Origin: Bosea sp. Tri-49
Lineage (GTDB): Bacteria; Pseudomonadota; Alphaproteobacteria; Rhizobiales; Beijerinckiaceae
Length of the DNA stretch: 64,000 nt
Direction of reading: 5' to 3'
NCBI RefSeq assembly: GCF_003952665.1
Contig: NZ_CP017946.1
Coordinates: 1,116,001-1,180,000, forward strand
Shown: positions 36,510 through 45,725 of the stretch, piece after piece
How the letters are laid out: each line of letters begins with the position of its first letter
How positions within the stretch are numbered: position 1 is the first letter of the stretch
The notes under the pieces: generated by a model
What the model was told of the DNA's origin: nothing
Database searches by the model: none
What the model saw: the letters and a program-made list of their open reading frames with translations, nothing else
Made by a program: the position numbers and the translations under genes

Positions 36510-38141
36510 ATGGTGCAGCGCCGTATCCTCGATCGTCTGCGGGCCGTCAGCCTGCGCCATCAGGTCTATGCTGCGAGCTGCGCCTTCTTTGTCGTGATCT
36601 GCGCGCTGGTGGCGGTGGCGCTGCTATCCTTCCGACAGCAGGCGGAATACCAGGACAAGCTCAGCCTGTCGTCGCGTTCAGCCGCCTATGTCGAGCGGGC
36701 GAACGGCTTGATCTACGCCGTGGTGATGGAATCGCGCGGCATCTACATGTCGAGCGATTCCGCGACGGTGGCGCGCTACGGCGAAAACCTGCTGAAACGC
36801 AATCGCGACCTCGCCGATGTGGTCGAGGCCTGGGCGAAGATCGTCCGAAGCGACGATGCCGAGCTCTTTGCGGCGTTCAAGACGCGCATCGCCGAGTTCA
36901 TCCGGTTCCGGGCCGAGCTGGTGCGCCGTGCCAATGTGATCGGCCAGGCAGCCGGCCGGGCATGGGGCGACAACGAGGCAAACCGCGCCACCAGGGCTGC
37001 CCTCAATGCCGATCTGGAAGCTCTCGGACGGATCTATGCGCGGCGAGCCGACGAGGTCGTCATCCTGAATCAGCGTGCCTGGTTCACCACCTGGCTCATC
37101 GTTCTGCTCGGCCTCGCGGCACTCGCTCTGGCTGCTTACGTTGGCGCGGTGATCCGCCGCTCGCTGATCGCCCCGTTGCACGAGATCACTGAAACCGCGG
37201 ACCACATCGCGGCCGGTAAGGTCGTCGTCACCGTACCGCACAGCGAGCGTCTCGACGAAGTCGGCAAGCTTGGCCAGGCCGTGCAGCAGCTTCAGGACAC
37301 GCTGATCCGCAACAAGGAATTGCGGACGCTCGAACGGACGAGCTCGCGGCAGCGCGACAATCTCGAAATTCAGCTCCAGGAGAACAAGCGCCATCTGCTG
37401 GCTGCGATCAACAGCATGATGCCGGGCCTGATGATGCTGGACCCGGAGGGCAAGGTCATCCTGATGAACGCGTCCTACCGGAAGATCTATCGGCTTCCGC
37501 AGGACATGCCGCAATCGGGCCTGACGATCCGCGATATCCTTCGGCGCCGGATCGAGATTGGCACCTTCGCCGGCGACGTCGAGAGCTATGTCGAGGCCAT
37601 CCTTGCGCGGATCGAGCAGGGCAGGCCCGCCGTCAAACATGTCGACCTCAAGGACGGACGGGTCATCCGTATCGTCGAGCGGCCGATGACCGGCGGCGTC
37701 GGCTGGGTGTCGACGCATGAGGATTTCACCGAGCAGCGGCATCTGCAGCGCTCGCTTGAGCGCACCGAGCACTTGCTCGCCGCGATCATGGAGACCAGTC
37801 GCGTAGCCATCGTCGTCAAGGACGCGGCCACGCTCCGCTACATATTCGTCAACCACGCGGCAGAGGTTCTGTTCGGCGTCAGCCGCGCTGAGATGATCGG
37901 TCGGACGGCACGCGATGTCTTCGGTGCCGCGACCGCTGAGTGGATCGAGCGCGAGGATCGCCAGCTGCAGCGGGCGGATGCCGGTGCCACAATGACGGTG
38001 CGCGCGATCGAGACCCCCGGAAATGGCCGCCGCCTGATCGGCATCAGGCGCGTCCCGGTTGCGAGCGACGACGGTCAGTCGCACATGCTGCTGAGCCTGA
38101 TCGAGGAGCAGGCCGAGCAGGCGACGGCGTCGGCCGGCTGA
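36510..38141 (+). CDS. Membrane-bound HAMP-PAS-PAS sensor protein without output domain
   Basis: A 543-residue protein with two membrane segments (about 20-42 and 188-210) flanking a helical periplasmic domain of four-helix-bundle type. A HAMP domain follows (213-265: RSLIAPLHEITETADHIAAG) and then a coiled coil. Two PAS-like domains come next (about 295-395: INSMMPGLMMLDPEGKVILM; about 410-525: IFVNHAAEVLFGVSRAEMIG). The protein stops without a histidine kinase, GGDEF, EAL or methyl-accepting domain. The ATG at 36510 has TGGAGGTCG seven bases upstream. It may act as a decoy or partner to another kinase. It follows the effector operon by 93 bases and is probably independent. Confidence 0.85.
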   Translation: MVQRRILDRLRAVSLRHQVYAASCAFFVVICALVAVALLSFRQQAEYQDKLSLSSRSAAYVERANGLIYAVVMESRGIYMSSDSATVARYGENLLKRNRDLADVVEAWAKIVRSDDAELFAAFKTRIAEFIRFRAELVRRANVIGQAAGRAWGDNEANRATRAALNADLEALGRIYARRADEVVILNQRAWFTTWLIVLLGLAALALAAYVGAVIRRSLIAPLHEITETADHIAAGKVVVTVPHSERLDEVGKLGQAVQQLQDTLIRNKELRTLERTSSRQRDNLEIQLQENKRHLLAAINSMMPGLMMLDPEGKVILMNASYRKIYRLPQDMPQSGLTIRDILRRRIEIGTFAGDVESYVEAILARIEQGRPAVKHVDLKDGRVIRIVERPMTGGVGWVSTHEDFTEQRHLQRSLERTEHLLAAIMETSRVAIVVKDAATLRYIFVNHAAEVLFGVSRAEMIGRTARDVFGAATAEWIEREDRQLQRADAGATMTVRAIETPGNGRRLIGIRRVPVASDDGQSHMLLSLIEEQAEQATASAG

Positions 38142-38152
38142 GGCGCGTTGCC

Positions 38153-39058
38153 TCAGCTCTCGCGGCGTGCGGGCGAAGCGGTTGCGACGATCAGCCCGGC
38201 GACCACGATCACGGCGATCCCGGCCCAGGTCATCGGCGAGGGCAGGTCGCCGAACACGATAAAGCCGAGCGCGGTCGCGCCGATCAGTTCGAGATAGACG
38301 AAGGGCGAGAGCGTCTGCACCTGCGCCAGGCGGAACGCGCTGATCGTCATCAGGTTGCTGAGCGTCGAGACGAGGCCCATCAGCAGGATCAGCAGCAGCC
38401 CTTCGCGCGTCGGCGTCGTCCATTGCAGCAGGGCGAAGGGCATCAGCATCGCGATGCCGAGCACGAGCTGGATCGTCAGCGTCGCCACCGGTGGCCGGTC
38501 CTGCGCGGTGGCGCGGGTCAGCACCAGATAGCAGGCTATGCAGAAGCCAGAAGCGAGCGCGATCAGCGTGCCGGTGCTGGTCTCGGTGCCCGGGCGCACG
38601 ACGAGGATGGCGCCGACGAAGCCGAGGGCGACGGCGAGGAGCTTTCGACGGTCGAGCCGCTCGCGCAGCGCGATCGAGGCGAGCAGCGTCGCTGCGATCG
38701 GGGCAATGAAATAGGCGCCGAGTGCATCGGCCAGTGGAATCCGCACGATCGCCACGAAGTAGAGTGTCATCGCCGCGACGAGGAAGGCGGTACGCAGGAT
38801 CTGCGACAGCCAGTACCGGCCTGAGGATGCCGAGGCCATCGCCGTCATGCGCCCGCGCTGGAGCAGGGCGACCGGGAGCACGAAGCCGAGCGCCGCGACA
38901 TAGCGTATCCAGCTCAGGAAGACCGGAGAGTGAGTGCTGCTGAGATATTTGGCGATGGCGTCGGAGGTCGGGATGATCAGCATCGACACCGCCATCAGCA
39001 CGACGCCGAGCGTCTCGTTGCGAAGCCGGGTGCGCGGCCGATCAGGGGAGGAGGTCAT
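38153..39058 (-). CDS. EamA/DMT-family transporter
   Basis: A 301-residue protein with ten predicted membrane segments and two EamA repeats, each with the usual Pro/Gly-rich helices (PLADALGAYFIAPIAATLLA; TLSPFVYLELIGATALGF). DMT transporters export or exchange small metabolites; the substrate is not predictable. The ATG at 39058 has AAGGG nine bases upstream; an earlier in-frame ATG at 39085 would add nine residues. The gene converges on the PAS sensor with 11 bases between stops. It is divergent from the LexA-controlled small gene. Confidence 0.85.
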   Translation of the reverse strand: MTSSPDRPRTRLRNETLGVVLMAVSMLIIPTSDAIAKYLSSTHSPVFLSWIRYVAALGFVLPVALLQRGRMTAMASASSGRYWLSQILRTAFLVAAMTLYFVAIVRIPLADALGAYFIAPIAATLLASIALRERLDRRKLLAVALGFVGAILVVRPGTETSTGTLIALASGFCIACYLVLTRATAQDRPPVATLTIQLVLGIAMLMPFALLQWTTPTREGLLLILLMGLVSTLSNLMTISAFRLAQVQTLSPFVYLELIGATALGFIVFGDLPSPMTWAGIAVIVVAGLIVATASPARRES

Positions 39059-39177
39059 GCGGCCGACCCTTACATGATTCCGCATGACGGGCAGGTGTGC
39101 CGTTAACTCCTTTTCAGCTTCGGTAAATGCTCGTTAACCGCTTATGGCGGCTGCCGACCTCCAGTGCTCTCGTGACG

Positions 39178-39205
39178 TTGACGTGAACAAAGAGAAAACT
39201 AATAT
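39178..39205 (+). promoter_or_regulatory. Sigma-70-type promoter for the LexA-boxed small gene
   Basis: A TTGACG -35 at 39178-39183 is followed after 16 bases by TAATAT at 39200-39205, a good -10 match. The LexA box begins directly after the -10, so repressor binding would block transcription initiation. This is one of the clearest promoters in the window. Confidence 0.75.
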
Positions 39206-39220
39206 GAACATATAGAGAAC
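39206..39220 (+). promoter_or_regulatory. LexA (SOS) box
   Basis: GAAC at 39206-39209 and GAAC at 39217-39220, separated by seven bases, is a perfect match to the alphaproteobacterial LexA operator (GAAC-N7-GAAC, equal to GTTC-N7-GTTC on the other strand). It overlaps the expected transcription start of the 36-residue peptide gene, the position of a repressor site. Confidence 0.8.
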
Positions 39221-39234
39221 ATTGGAGATCGGAC

Positions 39235-39345
39235 ATGCTGGTTGCCCGCAAGCTGATGGCCGGAGCCGTGGAGTTCCTGGCGCTCGCGCTCTTCGTCGGA
39301 ATGATCTGGGTCTGGGCGGCGCTTGCCTCGGGGCCGCACGTCTGA
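39235..39345 (+). CDS. 36-residue single-pass membrane peptide, predicted SOS-regulated
   Basis: A short frame starting at an ATG seven bases after a GGAG ribosome site (39224-39227). The 36-residue product has a basic N-terminus (MLVARKLM) and one hydrophobic segment of about 20 residues (roughly 11-31, ending in WVWAALA), then GPHV. The promoter, LexA box and ribosome site are all in order, so it is probably expressed under DNA damage. Small SOS-induced membrane peptides such as SidA of Caulobacter inhibit cell division by binding division proteins; this peptide has the same size class and topology, though I cannot show sequence kinship. It lies 183 bases before dnaE. Too short for most annotation pipelines. 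Confidence 0.65.
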   Translation: MLVARKLMAGAVEFLALALFVGMIWVWAALASGPHV

Positions 39346-39528
39346 CAGCCCTACGGACAGGGGCGGGGGAGGCTTTGGTGGCATGTCCACAGCCCCGTAT
39401 CCCAGCCCGCTCGACCGGGATGGGGTGGCGCGCCATAACCGGTTCGGAGCATGCTCTTAGGATCAAGAATCGGCGCAGGTTCTTTCGCTCGGCCCACTGG
39501 CTGAACGGAAGGCGCGCCGGAGGGCGCG

Positions 39529-42500
39529 ATGACCGACCGCAAAGACGACGCACTGGTTCAGGACGAGGTCGGCTTCGTCCACCTGCATGTCCATTCGAGC
39601 TATTCGCTGCTTGAGGGCGCGATCCAGGTCGGCACGCTCGCCAAGCTCGCAGCCGGCGATGGTCAGCCGGCCATGGCGCTGACCGACACCAACAATCTGT
39701 TTGGCGCGCTCGAATTCTCCGAGAAGCTGGCGAGCTCCGGCATCCAGCCGATCGCCGGCGTGCAGCTCTCCGTCGACTTCGCCGATGAGGACACGGGCGG
39801 ACGCAAGCCGGTCCAGAGCGTGACGCCACATCTCGTCCTGCTGGCGACGAGCGAGGCCGGCTACAGCAATCTGATGAAGCTGGTGACGCAGGCCTGCCTG
39901 GTGGCCGGGGCCGGCGAGCCGGTCGCGGCGATCGACCATGTCGCCGAATGCGGCCATGATCTGATCGCGCTGACCGGCGGCTTCGGTGGGCCGCTCGACG
40001 CAGCCTTGCGTGCCGGACAGCCGGCCCAGGCGGCGGCACGGCTCGCGCGCCTGCGGGAGATTTTTGGCGATCGGCTCTATGTCGAGCTCCAGCGCCATGA
40101 TCGCGAGGACGGAGCGGCGATCGAGGCCGGGCTGCTGCGGCTCGCCTATGACGCTGACCTGCCGATCGTCGCCACCAACGAGCCCTATTTCGGCAAGCCT
40201 GCCGATTTCGAGGCGCATGACGCGCTGCTTGCTGTCGCGGCCGGCAGGCTGGTCTCGGACAATGAGCGCCGGCGCGTCACGCCGGAGCATTATTTCGCCA
40301 GTCGCGCCGAGATGAAGCGCCGCTTCGCCGACCTGCCGGAAGCTCTGGCCTCGACCGTCGAGATCGCCCGGCGCTGCTCCTGGCGCGTCGGCCTGCGCAA
40401 GCCGATCCTGCCACGCTTCGGCGAGGAGGGGCGCGACGAGGCCGAGGAGCTGGAGAGCCAGGCGAAAGCAGGGCTCGAAGCACGGCTTGCCAAGCATGGG
40501 CCGGCTGCGGGCTTCACCGTCGAGGACTACGAAAAGCGGCTCGCCTTCGAGCTCTCAATTATCACCCGGATGAAATTCCCGGGCTATTTCCTCATTGTTG
40601 CCGACTTCATCAAATGGGCCAAGGATCACGACATTCCGGTCGGTCCCGGCCGCGGCTCCGGCGCGGGCTCGCTCGTCGCCTATGCCCTGACCATCACCGA
40701 CGTCGACCCGCTGCGCTTCGGCCTGCTGTTCGAGCGCTTCCTCAACCCGGATCGCGTCTCGATGCCGGACTTCGACATCGACTTCTGCCAGTACCGGCGT
40801 GAAGAGGTGATCGAGTACGTCAAGCATCGCTATGGCGAGCAGCGGGTTGCCCAGATCATCACCTTCGGCACCCTGCAGGCGCGCGGCGTGCTGCGCGACG
40901 TCGGCCGCGTGCTGGAGATGCCTTACGGCCAGGTCGACAAGCTGACCAAGCTGGTGCCGCAGAACCCGGCCAAGCCGATCACCCTGCCGGAGGCGATCGC
41001 CGGCGAGCCCAAATTGCAGGAGGCGGCGGCGGAGGAGCCGGTCGTCGCGCGCCTGCTCGAGATCGCCCAGAAGCTGGAAGGGCTGCATCGCCACGCCTCG
41101 ACCCACGCCGCCGGCGTCGTCATCGGCGACAGGCCGCTGGAGGAACTGGTCGCGCTCTCGGTCGACCCGCGCACCGGCATGCGAGTCACCCAGTTCAATA
41201 TGAAGTGGGTCGAGCAGGCGGGACTGGTGAAGTTCGACTTCCTCGGCCTGAAGACGCTGACCACGCTGACCATCGCGGTCAAGCTGATCGCCCAGCGCGG
41301 CATCGAGGTCGATCTCGCCCAGCTGCCCTTCGATGATCCGAAGACCTACGAGATGCTGTCGCGCGGCGAGACGGTCGGCGTGTTCCAGGTGGAATCGGTC
41401 GGCATGCGTAAGGCGCTGGTCGAGATGAAGGCCGACCGGATCGAGGACCTGATCGCGCTGGTGGCGCTCTATCGCCCCGGCCCGATGGACAACATCCCGA
41501 CCTATTGCCGCCGCAAGCTCGGGCTGGAGGAGCCGACCTATCTCCATCCCGGCATGGAGCCGTTCCTGTCGGAGACGCACGGCATCATCGTCTACCAGGA
41601 ACAGGTGATGCAGGTCGCGCAGGCGCTGTCGGGCTATTCGCTCGGCGAAGCCGACCTGCTGCGCCGCGCCATGGGCAAGAAGATCAAGGCCGAGATGGAC
41701 GCCCAGCGCGACCGTTTCGTGAAGGGAGCGATTGCGGCTGGCCTGAAGAAGGATCTGGCTTCCGAGATCTTCGATCTGCTGGCGAAGTTTGCCGACTACG
41801 GCTTCAACAAGAGCCATGCGGCGGCCTATGCCGTCGTCGCGTTCCAGACCGCCTATCTCAAGGCGAACTACCCTGTAGAATTCCTCGCCGCGTCGATGAC
41901 GCTCGACATCGGCAATACCGACAAGCTCTCGGAATTCCGTCGTGATGCGGAACGGCTCGGCATCAAGGTCGAGCGCCCCTCGATCAACCGTTCCGGCGTC
42001 GATTTCGATGTCGCCGACGGGGCGATCCGATATGCGCTTGGCGCGATCAAGGGCGTCGGCCGGGCGGCGGTCGAATCGATCGTCGTGGCGCGCGCCAAGG
42101 AAGGCCCGTTCCGTGACCTCGCCGATTTCGCCCGCAGGATCGATACGCGCCTGGTCAACCGGCGCACGATCGAGGCGCTGATCTCGGCCGGCGCGCTCGA
42201 CGAGATCGAGCCGGAGCGCGCCAGGGCGATGGTTGCGGTCGATGGCATGCTCGCGCTCTCGAACCGCGTCCGCGACGAAGCGGCCGCCGGACAGCTCGAC
42301 ATGCTTGGTGGTGGGGAGGCGGAGGCCTTCCGCATCCCGCCCTTCGAGCCCTGGGCGCCGGCCGAGCGGCTGCAGCGCGAGCACGATGCGGTCGGCTTCT
42401 TCCTGTCAGGTCACCCGCTCGACGATTACGAGCATGTGCTCAAGCGCCTGCGGGTGCAGAGCTATGCTGATTTCGCCCGCAATGTCCGCGCCAGCGGCAC

Positions 42501-42993
42501 CTCGATCGCCAAGGTCGCCGCCTCCGTCATCGACAGGTCGGAACGCCGGACCAAGTCCGGCAACAAGATGGGCATCGTGCAGCTGTCCGATCCCAGCGGC
42601 CAGTTCGAAGCGATCCTGTTCTCGGAAGGCCTGCAGCGCTATCGCGAGCTGCTCGAGCCCGGTGCGGCGCTGGTGCTGCGGCTCTCGGCCGTGCTCGACG
42701 GCGAGGAGGTCCGCCCGCGCATCGAGGATTGCGAACGGCTCGACGATCTCGCCAACCGGCAGAAGCAGGATCTCTGCATTTTCCTGCGCGACGACAAGGC
42801 GCTGTCCTCGATCGCCGAGCGGGTCAAGCCACGCGACGGTGTCCGCGCCGCAGGCAAGATCTCGCTGGTGATGATCCTCGACGATGGCGCCCAGGAGGTC
42901 GAGATCGAATTGCCGGGACGCTATCCGGTCAACCAGCAGGTCGCCAATGCGGTGCGTGCCGCGCCCGGTGTGGTGAATGTCGAACTGCGCTGA
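39529..42993 (+). CDS. dnaE: DNA polymerase III subunit alpha (replicative DnaE)
   Basis: A 1154-residue C-family polymerase, the catalytic subunit of the replisome. The N-terminal PHP domain starts with FVHLHVHSSYSLLEG; the catalytic core has the aspartate motif MPDFDIDFCQYRR and GPGRGSGAGSLVAY; an HHH and OB-fold region (GNKMGIVQLSDPSGQFEAIL) follow near the C-terminus. The N-terminus is that of DnaE1, not the error-prone DnaE2 of imuABC cassettes. The ATG at 39529 has GGAGGG seven bases upstream. Its location after a LexA-regulated peptide may be chance; the gap between them could contain its own promoter. Confidence 0.97.
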   Translation: MTDRKDDALVQDEVGFVHLHVHSSYSLLEGAIQVGTLAKLAAGDGQPAMALTDTNNLFGALEFSEKLASSGIQPIAGVQLSVDFADEDTGGRKPVQSVTPHLVLLATSEAGYSNLMKLVTQACLVAGAGEPVAAIDHVAECGHDLIALTGGFGGPLDAALRAGQPAQAAARLARLREIFGDRLYVELQRHDREDGAAIEAGLLRLAYDADLPIVATNEPYFGKPADFEAHDALLAVAAGRLVSDNERRRVTPEHYFASRAEMKRRFADLPEALASTVEIARRCSWRVGLRKPILPRFGEEGRDEAEELESQAKAGLEARLAKHGPAAGFTVEDYEKRLAFELSIITRMKFPGYFLIVADFIKWAKDHDIPVGPGRGSGAGSLVAYALTITDVDPLRFGLLFERFLNPDRVSMPDFDIDFCQYRREEVIEYVKHRYGEQRVAQIITFGTLQARGVLRDVGRVLEMPYGQVDKLTKLVPQNPAKPITLPEAIAGEPKLQEAAAEEPVVARLLEIAQKLEGLHRHASTHAAGVVIGDRPLEELVALSVDPRTGMRVTQFNMKWVEQAGLVKFDFLGLKTLTTLTIAVKLIAQRGIEVDLAQLPFDDPKTYEMLSRGETVGVFQVESVGMRKALVEMKADRIEDLIALVALYRPGPMDNIPTYCRRKLGLEEPTYLHPGMEPFLSETHGIIVYQEQVMQVAQALSGYSLGEADLLRRAMGKKIKAEMDAQRDRFVKGAIAAGLKKDLASEIFDLLAKFADYGFNKSHAAAYAVVAFQTAYLKANYPVEFLAASMTLDIGNTDKLSEFRRDAERLGIKVERPSINRSGVDFDVADGAIRYALGAIKGVGRAAVESIVVARAKEGPFRDLADFARRIDTRLVNRRTIEALISAGALDEIEPERARAMVAVDGMLALSNRVRDEAAAGQLDMLGGGEAEAFRIPPFEPWAPAERLQREHDAVGFFLSGHPLDDYEHVLKRLRVQSYADFARNVRASGTSIAKVAASVIDRSERRTKSGNKMGIVQLSDPSGQFEAILFSEGLQRYRELLEPGAALVLRLSAVLDGEEVRPRIEDCERLDDLANRQKQDLCIFLRDDKALSSIAERVKPRDGVRAAGKISLVMILDDGAQEVEIELPGRYPVNQQVANAVRAAPGVVNVELR

Positions 42994-43080
42994 CGAGCGT
43001 CGTCAGTCCCCAGCCTTGCGCTACCGGCGATCGAGGCTTCAGAGTGCGCGCAGATAACGGTGGCGTCCGGGGGGACTTGA

Positions 43081-43803
43081 ATGAAGCAGTATGTTGCGCG
43101 CATCCCGATGAGCCTTGCCGTGCCCGAGGCGATGCATTGGGCGATCAAGGACGTGCTCGAAGGCGAGTACGAAGCCGGCTTCGACGGTATCGGTCTCGAC
43201 ATCCTCGACATCGGCGCCAATGTCGGTTCGTTCGCGCTCTGGGCGAGCGCGCGCTGGCCCGGCAGCATGGTCACCTCCTATGAGCCGCATCCGGGGACCT
43301 TCGCGCTGCTGCAGCAGAATACCCGGCTGCGTCGCGACATCGTCACGGTGAACGCCGCCCTGTTCCCCGGTGGTCAGAAAACGGCGACCTTCCTCAGCCG
43401 CTTTGCCGGCGATGGCGAGTCGGGCCTCGCCTCCTATGCCGGCGACACCTTCGTGGCCGGAGCGATGGTCGAGCGTTACGAAGTCGCGGTTGTCGATCCG
43501 GCGAGCCTACCCTCGGCCGACATCATCAAGATCGACATCGAGGGCGGTGAGGGAGACGTGCTCGATCATCTCGATCTGTCGAAGACCTCGCTGGTGCTGC
43601 TCGAATACCAGAACCGCAAGAACCGCCAGCAATTGGAGGCACGCCTTAAAGCTGATTTCGAACTGATCGACACGGTCGAGCACATCTGGGACCCGCTGCT
43701 CGAACAGCGCTGCTACCGGCCCGATCTCGCCGGCGACGTCTATGGCCGCATGTTCGCCGCGCGCAGGGGCATCACGCGGATGACGCGCACCGCCGCGGTG
43801 TGA
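43081..43803 (+). CDS. FkbM-family SAM-dependent methyltransferase
   Basis: A 240-residue class I methyltransferase of the FkbM group: SAM-binding ILDIGANVGSFALWAS (about residues 41-56), then SYEPHPGTFALLQQN and the core IIKIDIEGGEGDVLDHL motif. FkbM enzymes methylate hydroxyls of sugars, lipids or small metabolites; the substrate is unknown. The ATG at 43081 is preceded by GGGGGGACTTGA, a strong ribosome site. It follows dnaE by 87 bases on the same strand, and the nicotinamidase gene starts ten bases after its stop, so the two may be co-transcribed. Confidence 0.88.
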   Translation: MKQYVARIPMSLAVPEAMHWAIKDVLEGEYEAGFDGIGLDILDIGANVGSFALWASARWPGSMVTSYEPHPGTFALLQQNTRLRRDIVTVNAALFPGGQKTATFLSRFAGDGESGLASYAGDTFVAGAMVERYEVAVVDPASLPSADIIKIDIEGGEGDVLDHLDLSKTSLVLLEYQNRKNRQQLEARLKADFELIDTVEHIWDPLLEQRCYRPDLAGDVYGRMFAARRGITRMTRTAAV

Positions 43804-43813
43804 GGGAAAACCT

Positions 43814-44440
43814 GTGATCGACGCCCAGACCGCGCTGATCGTCGTCGACGTCCAGAACGATTTCTGTCCCGGCGGCAGCCTGGCGGTTGCTGGCGGCGAC
43901 GAGATCGTCCCGCTCGTCAACGAGCTCGGACGACGCTTCGCCACGGCCGTGCTGACGCAGGACTGGCACCCGGCCGGGCATTCATCGTTCGCGTCGAGCC
44001 ATCCCGGTCACAAGCCCTTCGAGACGGTGGCGATGCCCTACGGGACGCAGGTGCTCTGGCCGGACCATTGCGTGCAGGGCAGCGCGGGCGCGGCCTTTCA
44101 TCCGGGGCTCGACCTTGCCATGGCGCAGGCGGTGATCCGCAAGGGTTGCCGACGCGAGGTCGACAGCTATTCCGGCTTCGTCGAGGCCGACCGCACCACG
44201 CCGACCGGGCTCGGCGGCTATCTTAGGGAGCGCGCGATCGCCCGCGTCGTGGTGGTCGGCCTCGCCACCGATTTCTGCGTGAACTGGACGGCACAGGATG
44301 CGGCCCGCCACGGTTTCGAGACCATTGTCGTCGAGGAAGCCTGCCGCGCCATCGACCTCGACGGTTCGCTCGATCGCGCCTGGGCGGAGATGGCGGCGCT
44401 CGGCGTGAGGCGGGCAGGGCTCGCCGATCTGAGCGGGTAA
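43814..44440 (+). CDS. pncA: Nicotinamidase (PncA)
   Basis: A 208-residue isochorismatase-fold hydrolase that converts nicotinamide to nicotinate for NAD salvage. The catalytic triad is visible: D12 in VVDVQNDFCPGG, the Lys of RKGC and the nucleophilic Cys in ATDFCVNWTA. The metal-binding TQDWHPAGHSSF motif is intact. The start is a GTG at 43814. It is followed seven bases later by the convergent diguanylate cyclase. Length is normal for PncA (about 200-215). Confidence 0.93.
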   Translation: MIDAQTALIVVDVQNDFCPGGSLAVAGGDEIVPLVNELGRRFATAVLTQDWHPAGHSSFASSHPGHKPFETVAMPYGTQVLWPDHCVQGSAGAAFHPGLDLAMAQAVIRKGCRREVDSYSGFVEADRTTPTGLGGYLRERAIARVVVVGLATDFCVNWTAQDAARHGFETIVVEEACRAIDLDGSLDRAWAEMAALGVRRAGLADLSG

Positions 44441-44447
44441 AATCCCT

Positions 44448-45617
44448 TCACCGCGCCAGAGCGCGCATCTGCACCTGGACTCGATCGCGGCCGAGGCGCT
44501 TCGAGCGATAGAGAGCCTCGTCCGCCTGCTCCAGCAGCGTCTCTAGCTCATCGCTGGCAGCATCGCCCTCGGCGACCCCGATGCTGAGCGTCGGTAGCAG
44601 GAGGGGAGCCCCGTCCCAATCGACAAGCATCCGCGCGAAGGCGGTCCGGATTCGGTTAGCGATACGCACCGCGCCCTTGGTCGGCATATGCGGGAGGAGG
44701 GCGACGAACTCGTCGCCGCCATGGCGCGCCAGGATGTCGCTGGCGCGCAGTTCGGTACGGGCGGCTTCGGCGAAGAGCTGCAGGATACGATCGCCCGCGG
44801 CATGGCCATGCGTGTCGTTCAGGCTCTTGAAGTGGTCGATGTCGACCAGCAGCAGGGTCAGCCGGCCCGGGCGCTTGCCCGCATCCGCCGCGATCCGTGC
44901 CATGGCACGTTCCAGGCCGCTGCGGTTCATCGCGCCGGTGAGAGGATCGTGCTGGGCGATTGTGATCAGCCTGTTGCGGCTGCGCTCGGCGGCGAGCAGG
45001 AGCAATGCACCGCTCCTAAGGAGCACGAAGGCGGTGCCGGTCGCCGCGAGCCACGGATTGGCGTTATCGGCAGGAAACAGTTCGGCGCCGAGCTCTCCGG
45101 TCACGGCGAGCCAGGCGCGGAACGCAAACAAGATCGCGGTTGGCGCGAACAGGGCGGCCAGGATCGCGCCGGCAACCAGCCGTTCGCGTCGCCACAGAAG
45201 CAGGCCCTCCCGGACCAGGAGCGCGTCGCAGGCCATGACCAGGACGGAGACGAGGACGACGCGCCTGACGAAGCCTTCGGGCTCGCTCCACAGGAACAAC
45301 GGGATGGCGGCGGCTGCGACGGCCAAGGCGTAGAGCGGCAGGCGTGCCGGCCGCCCGGCAAAGCTCCTCACCCCGAACAAGACGAAAAGATAGCCGATCC
45401 AGCTGACAGTGTTGGCGAGCGGGATCGAAATGATGTCCGGGATGATGTCCCGCAGCCCAACGCCAATCAGGCCGATACCGATCAGCAGATTGCTCAGTCC
45501 CCACCAGAGCGGCCAGCGCTCGAAGCGGCCAGTCGCGTAGGCGGCGAGCTGGACGAAGCCGAGAATCAAGGCGGTGATCGCACCCGCCAGGTAGATTGTC
45601 CTCAGATCGAGCAACAC
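44448..45617 (-). CDS. Membrane-bound diguanylate cyclase (GGDEF)
   Basis: A 389-residue protein with six or seven membrane segments in the N-terminal 210 residues, then a GGDEF domain (about 220-385). The domain has the DPLTGAMNRSG start, the VDIDHFKSLNDTHGH metal and substrate region and the intact active-site RHGGDEF. It should make cyclic di-GMP in response to an unknown membrane signal. No RxxD inhibitory site is evident just before GGDEF. The likely start is GTG at 45617; the following TTG is an alternative. It converges on pncA and is followed upstream by a RidA gene on the same strand. Confidence 0.9.
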   Translation of the reverse strand: MLLDLRTIYLAGAITALILGFVQLAAYATGRFERWPLWWGLSNLLIGIGLIGVGLRDIIPDIISIPLANTVSWIGYLFVLFGVRSFAGRPARLPLYALAVAAAAIPLFLWSEPEGFVRRVVLVSVLVMACDALLVREGLLLWRRERLVAGAILAALFAPTAILFAFRAWLAVTGELGAELFPADNANPWLAATGTAFVLLRSGALLLLAAERSRNRLITIAQHDPLTGAMNRSGLERAMARIAADAGKRPGRLTLLLVDIDHFKSLNDTHGHAAGDRILQLFAEAARTELRASDILARHGGDEFVALLPHMPTKGAVRIANRIRTAFARMLVDWDGAPLLLPTLSIGVAEGDAASDELETLLEQADEALYRSKRLGRDRVQVQMRALAR

Positions 45618-45725
45618 GCCACGCCATCCAAGTCGACTCGCGCGACCTGCTAGCAGATCGGCGTGAATGCTTTGACAACGAGATGTCAGGCATCGGCCGC
45701 GGTGCAGCGTCGGGCTGCCTCCGCC

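Noticed and set aside
39433-39460. Degenerate copy of the GAGCATG repeat listed as a full feature
   Set aside because: Only about 20 bases resemble the family; too short to call on its own, so it is mentioned only in a finding.
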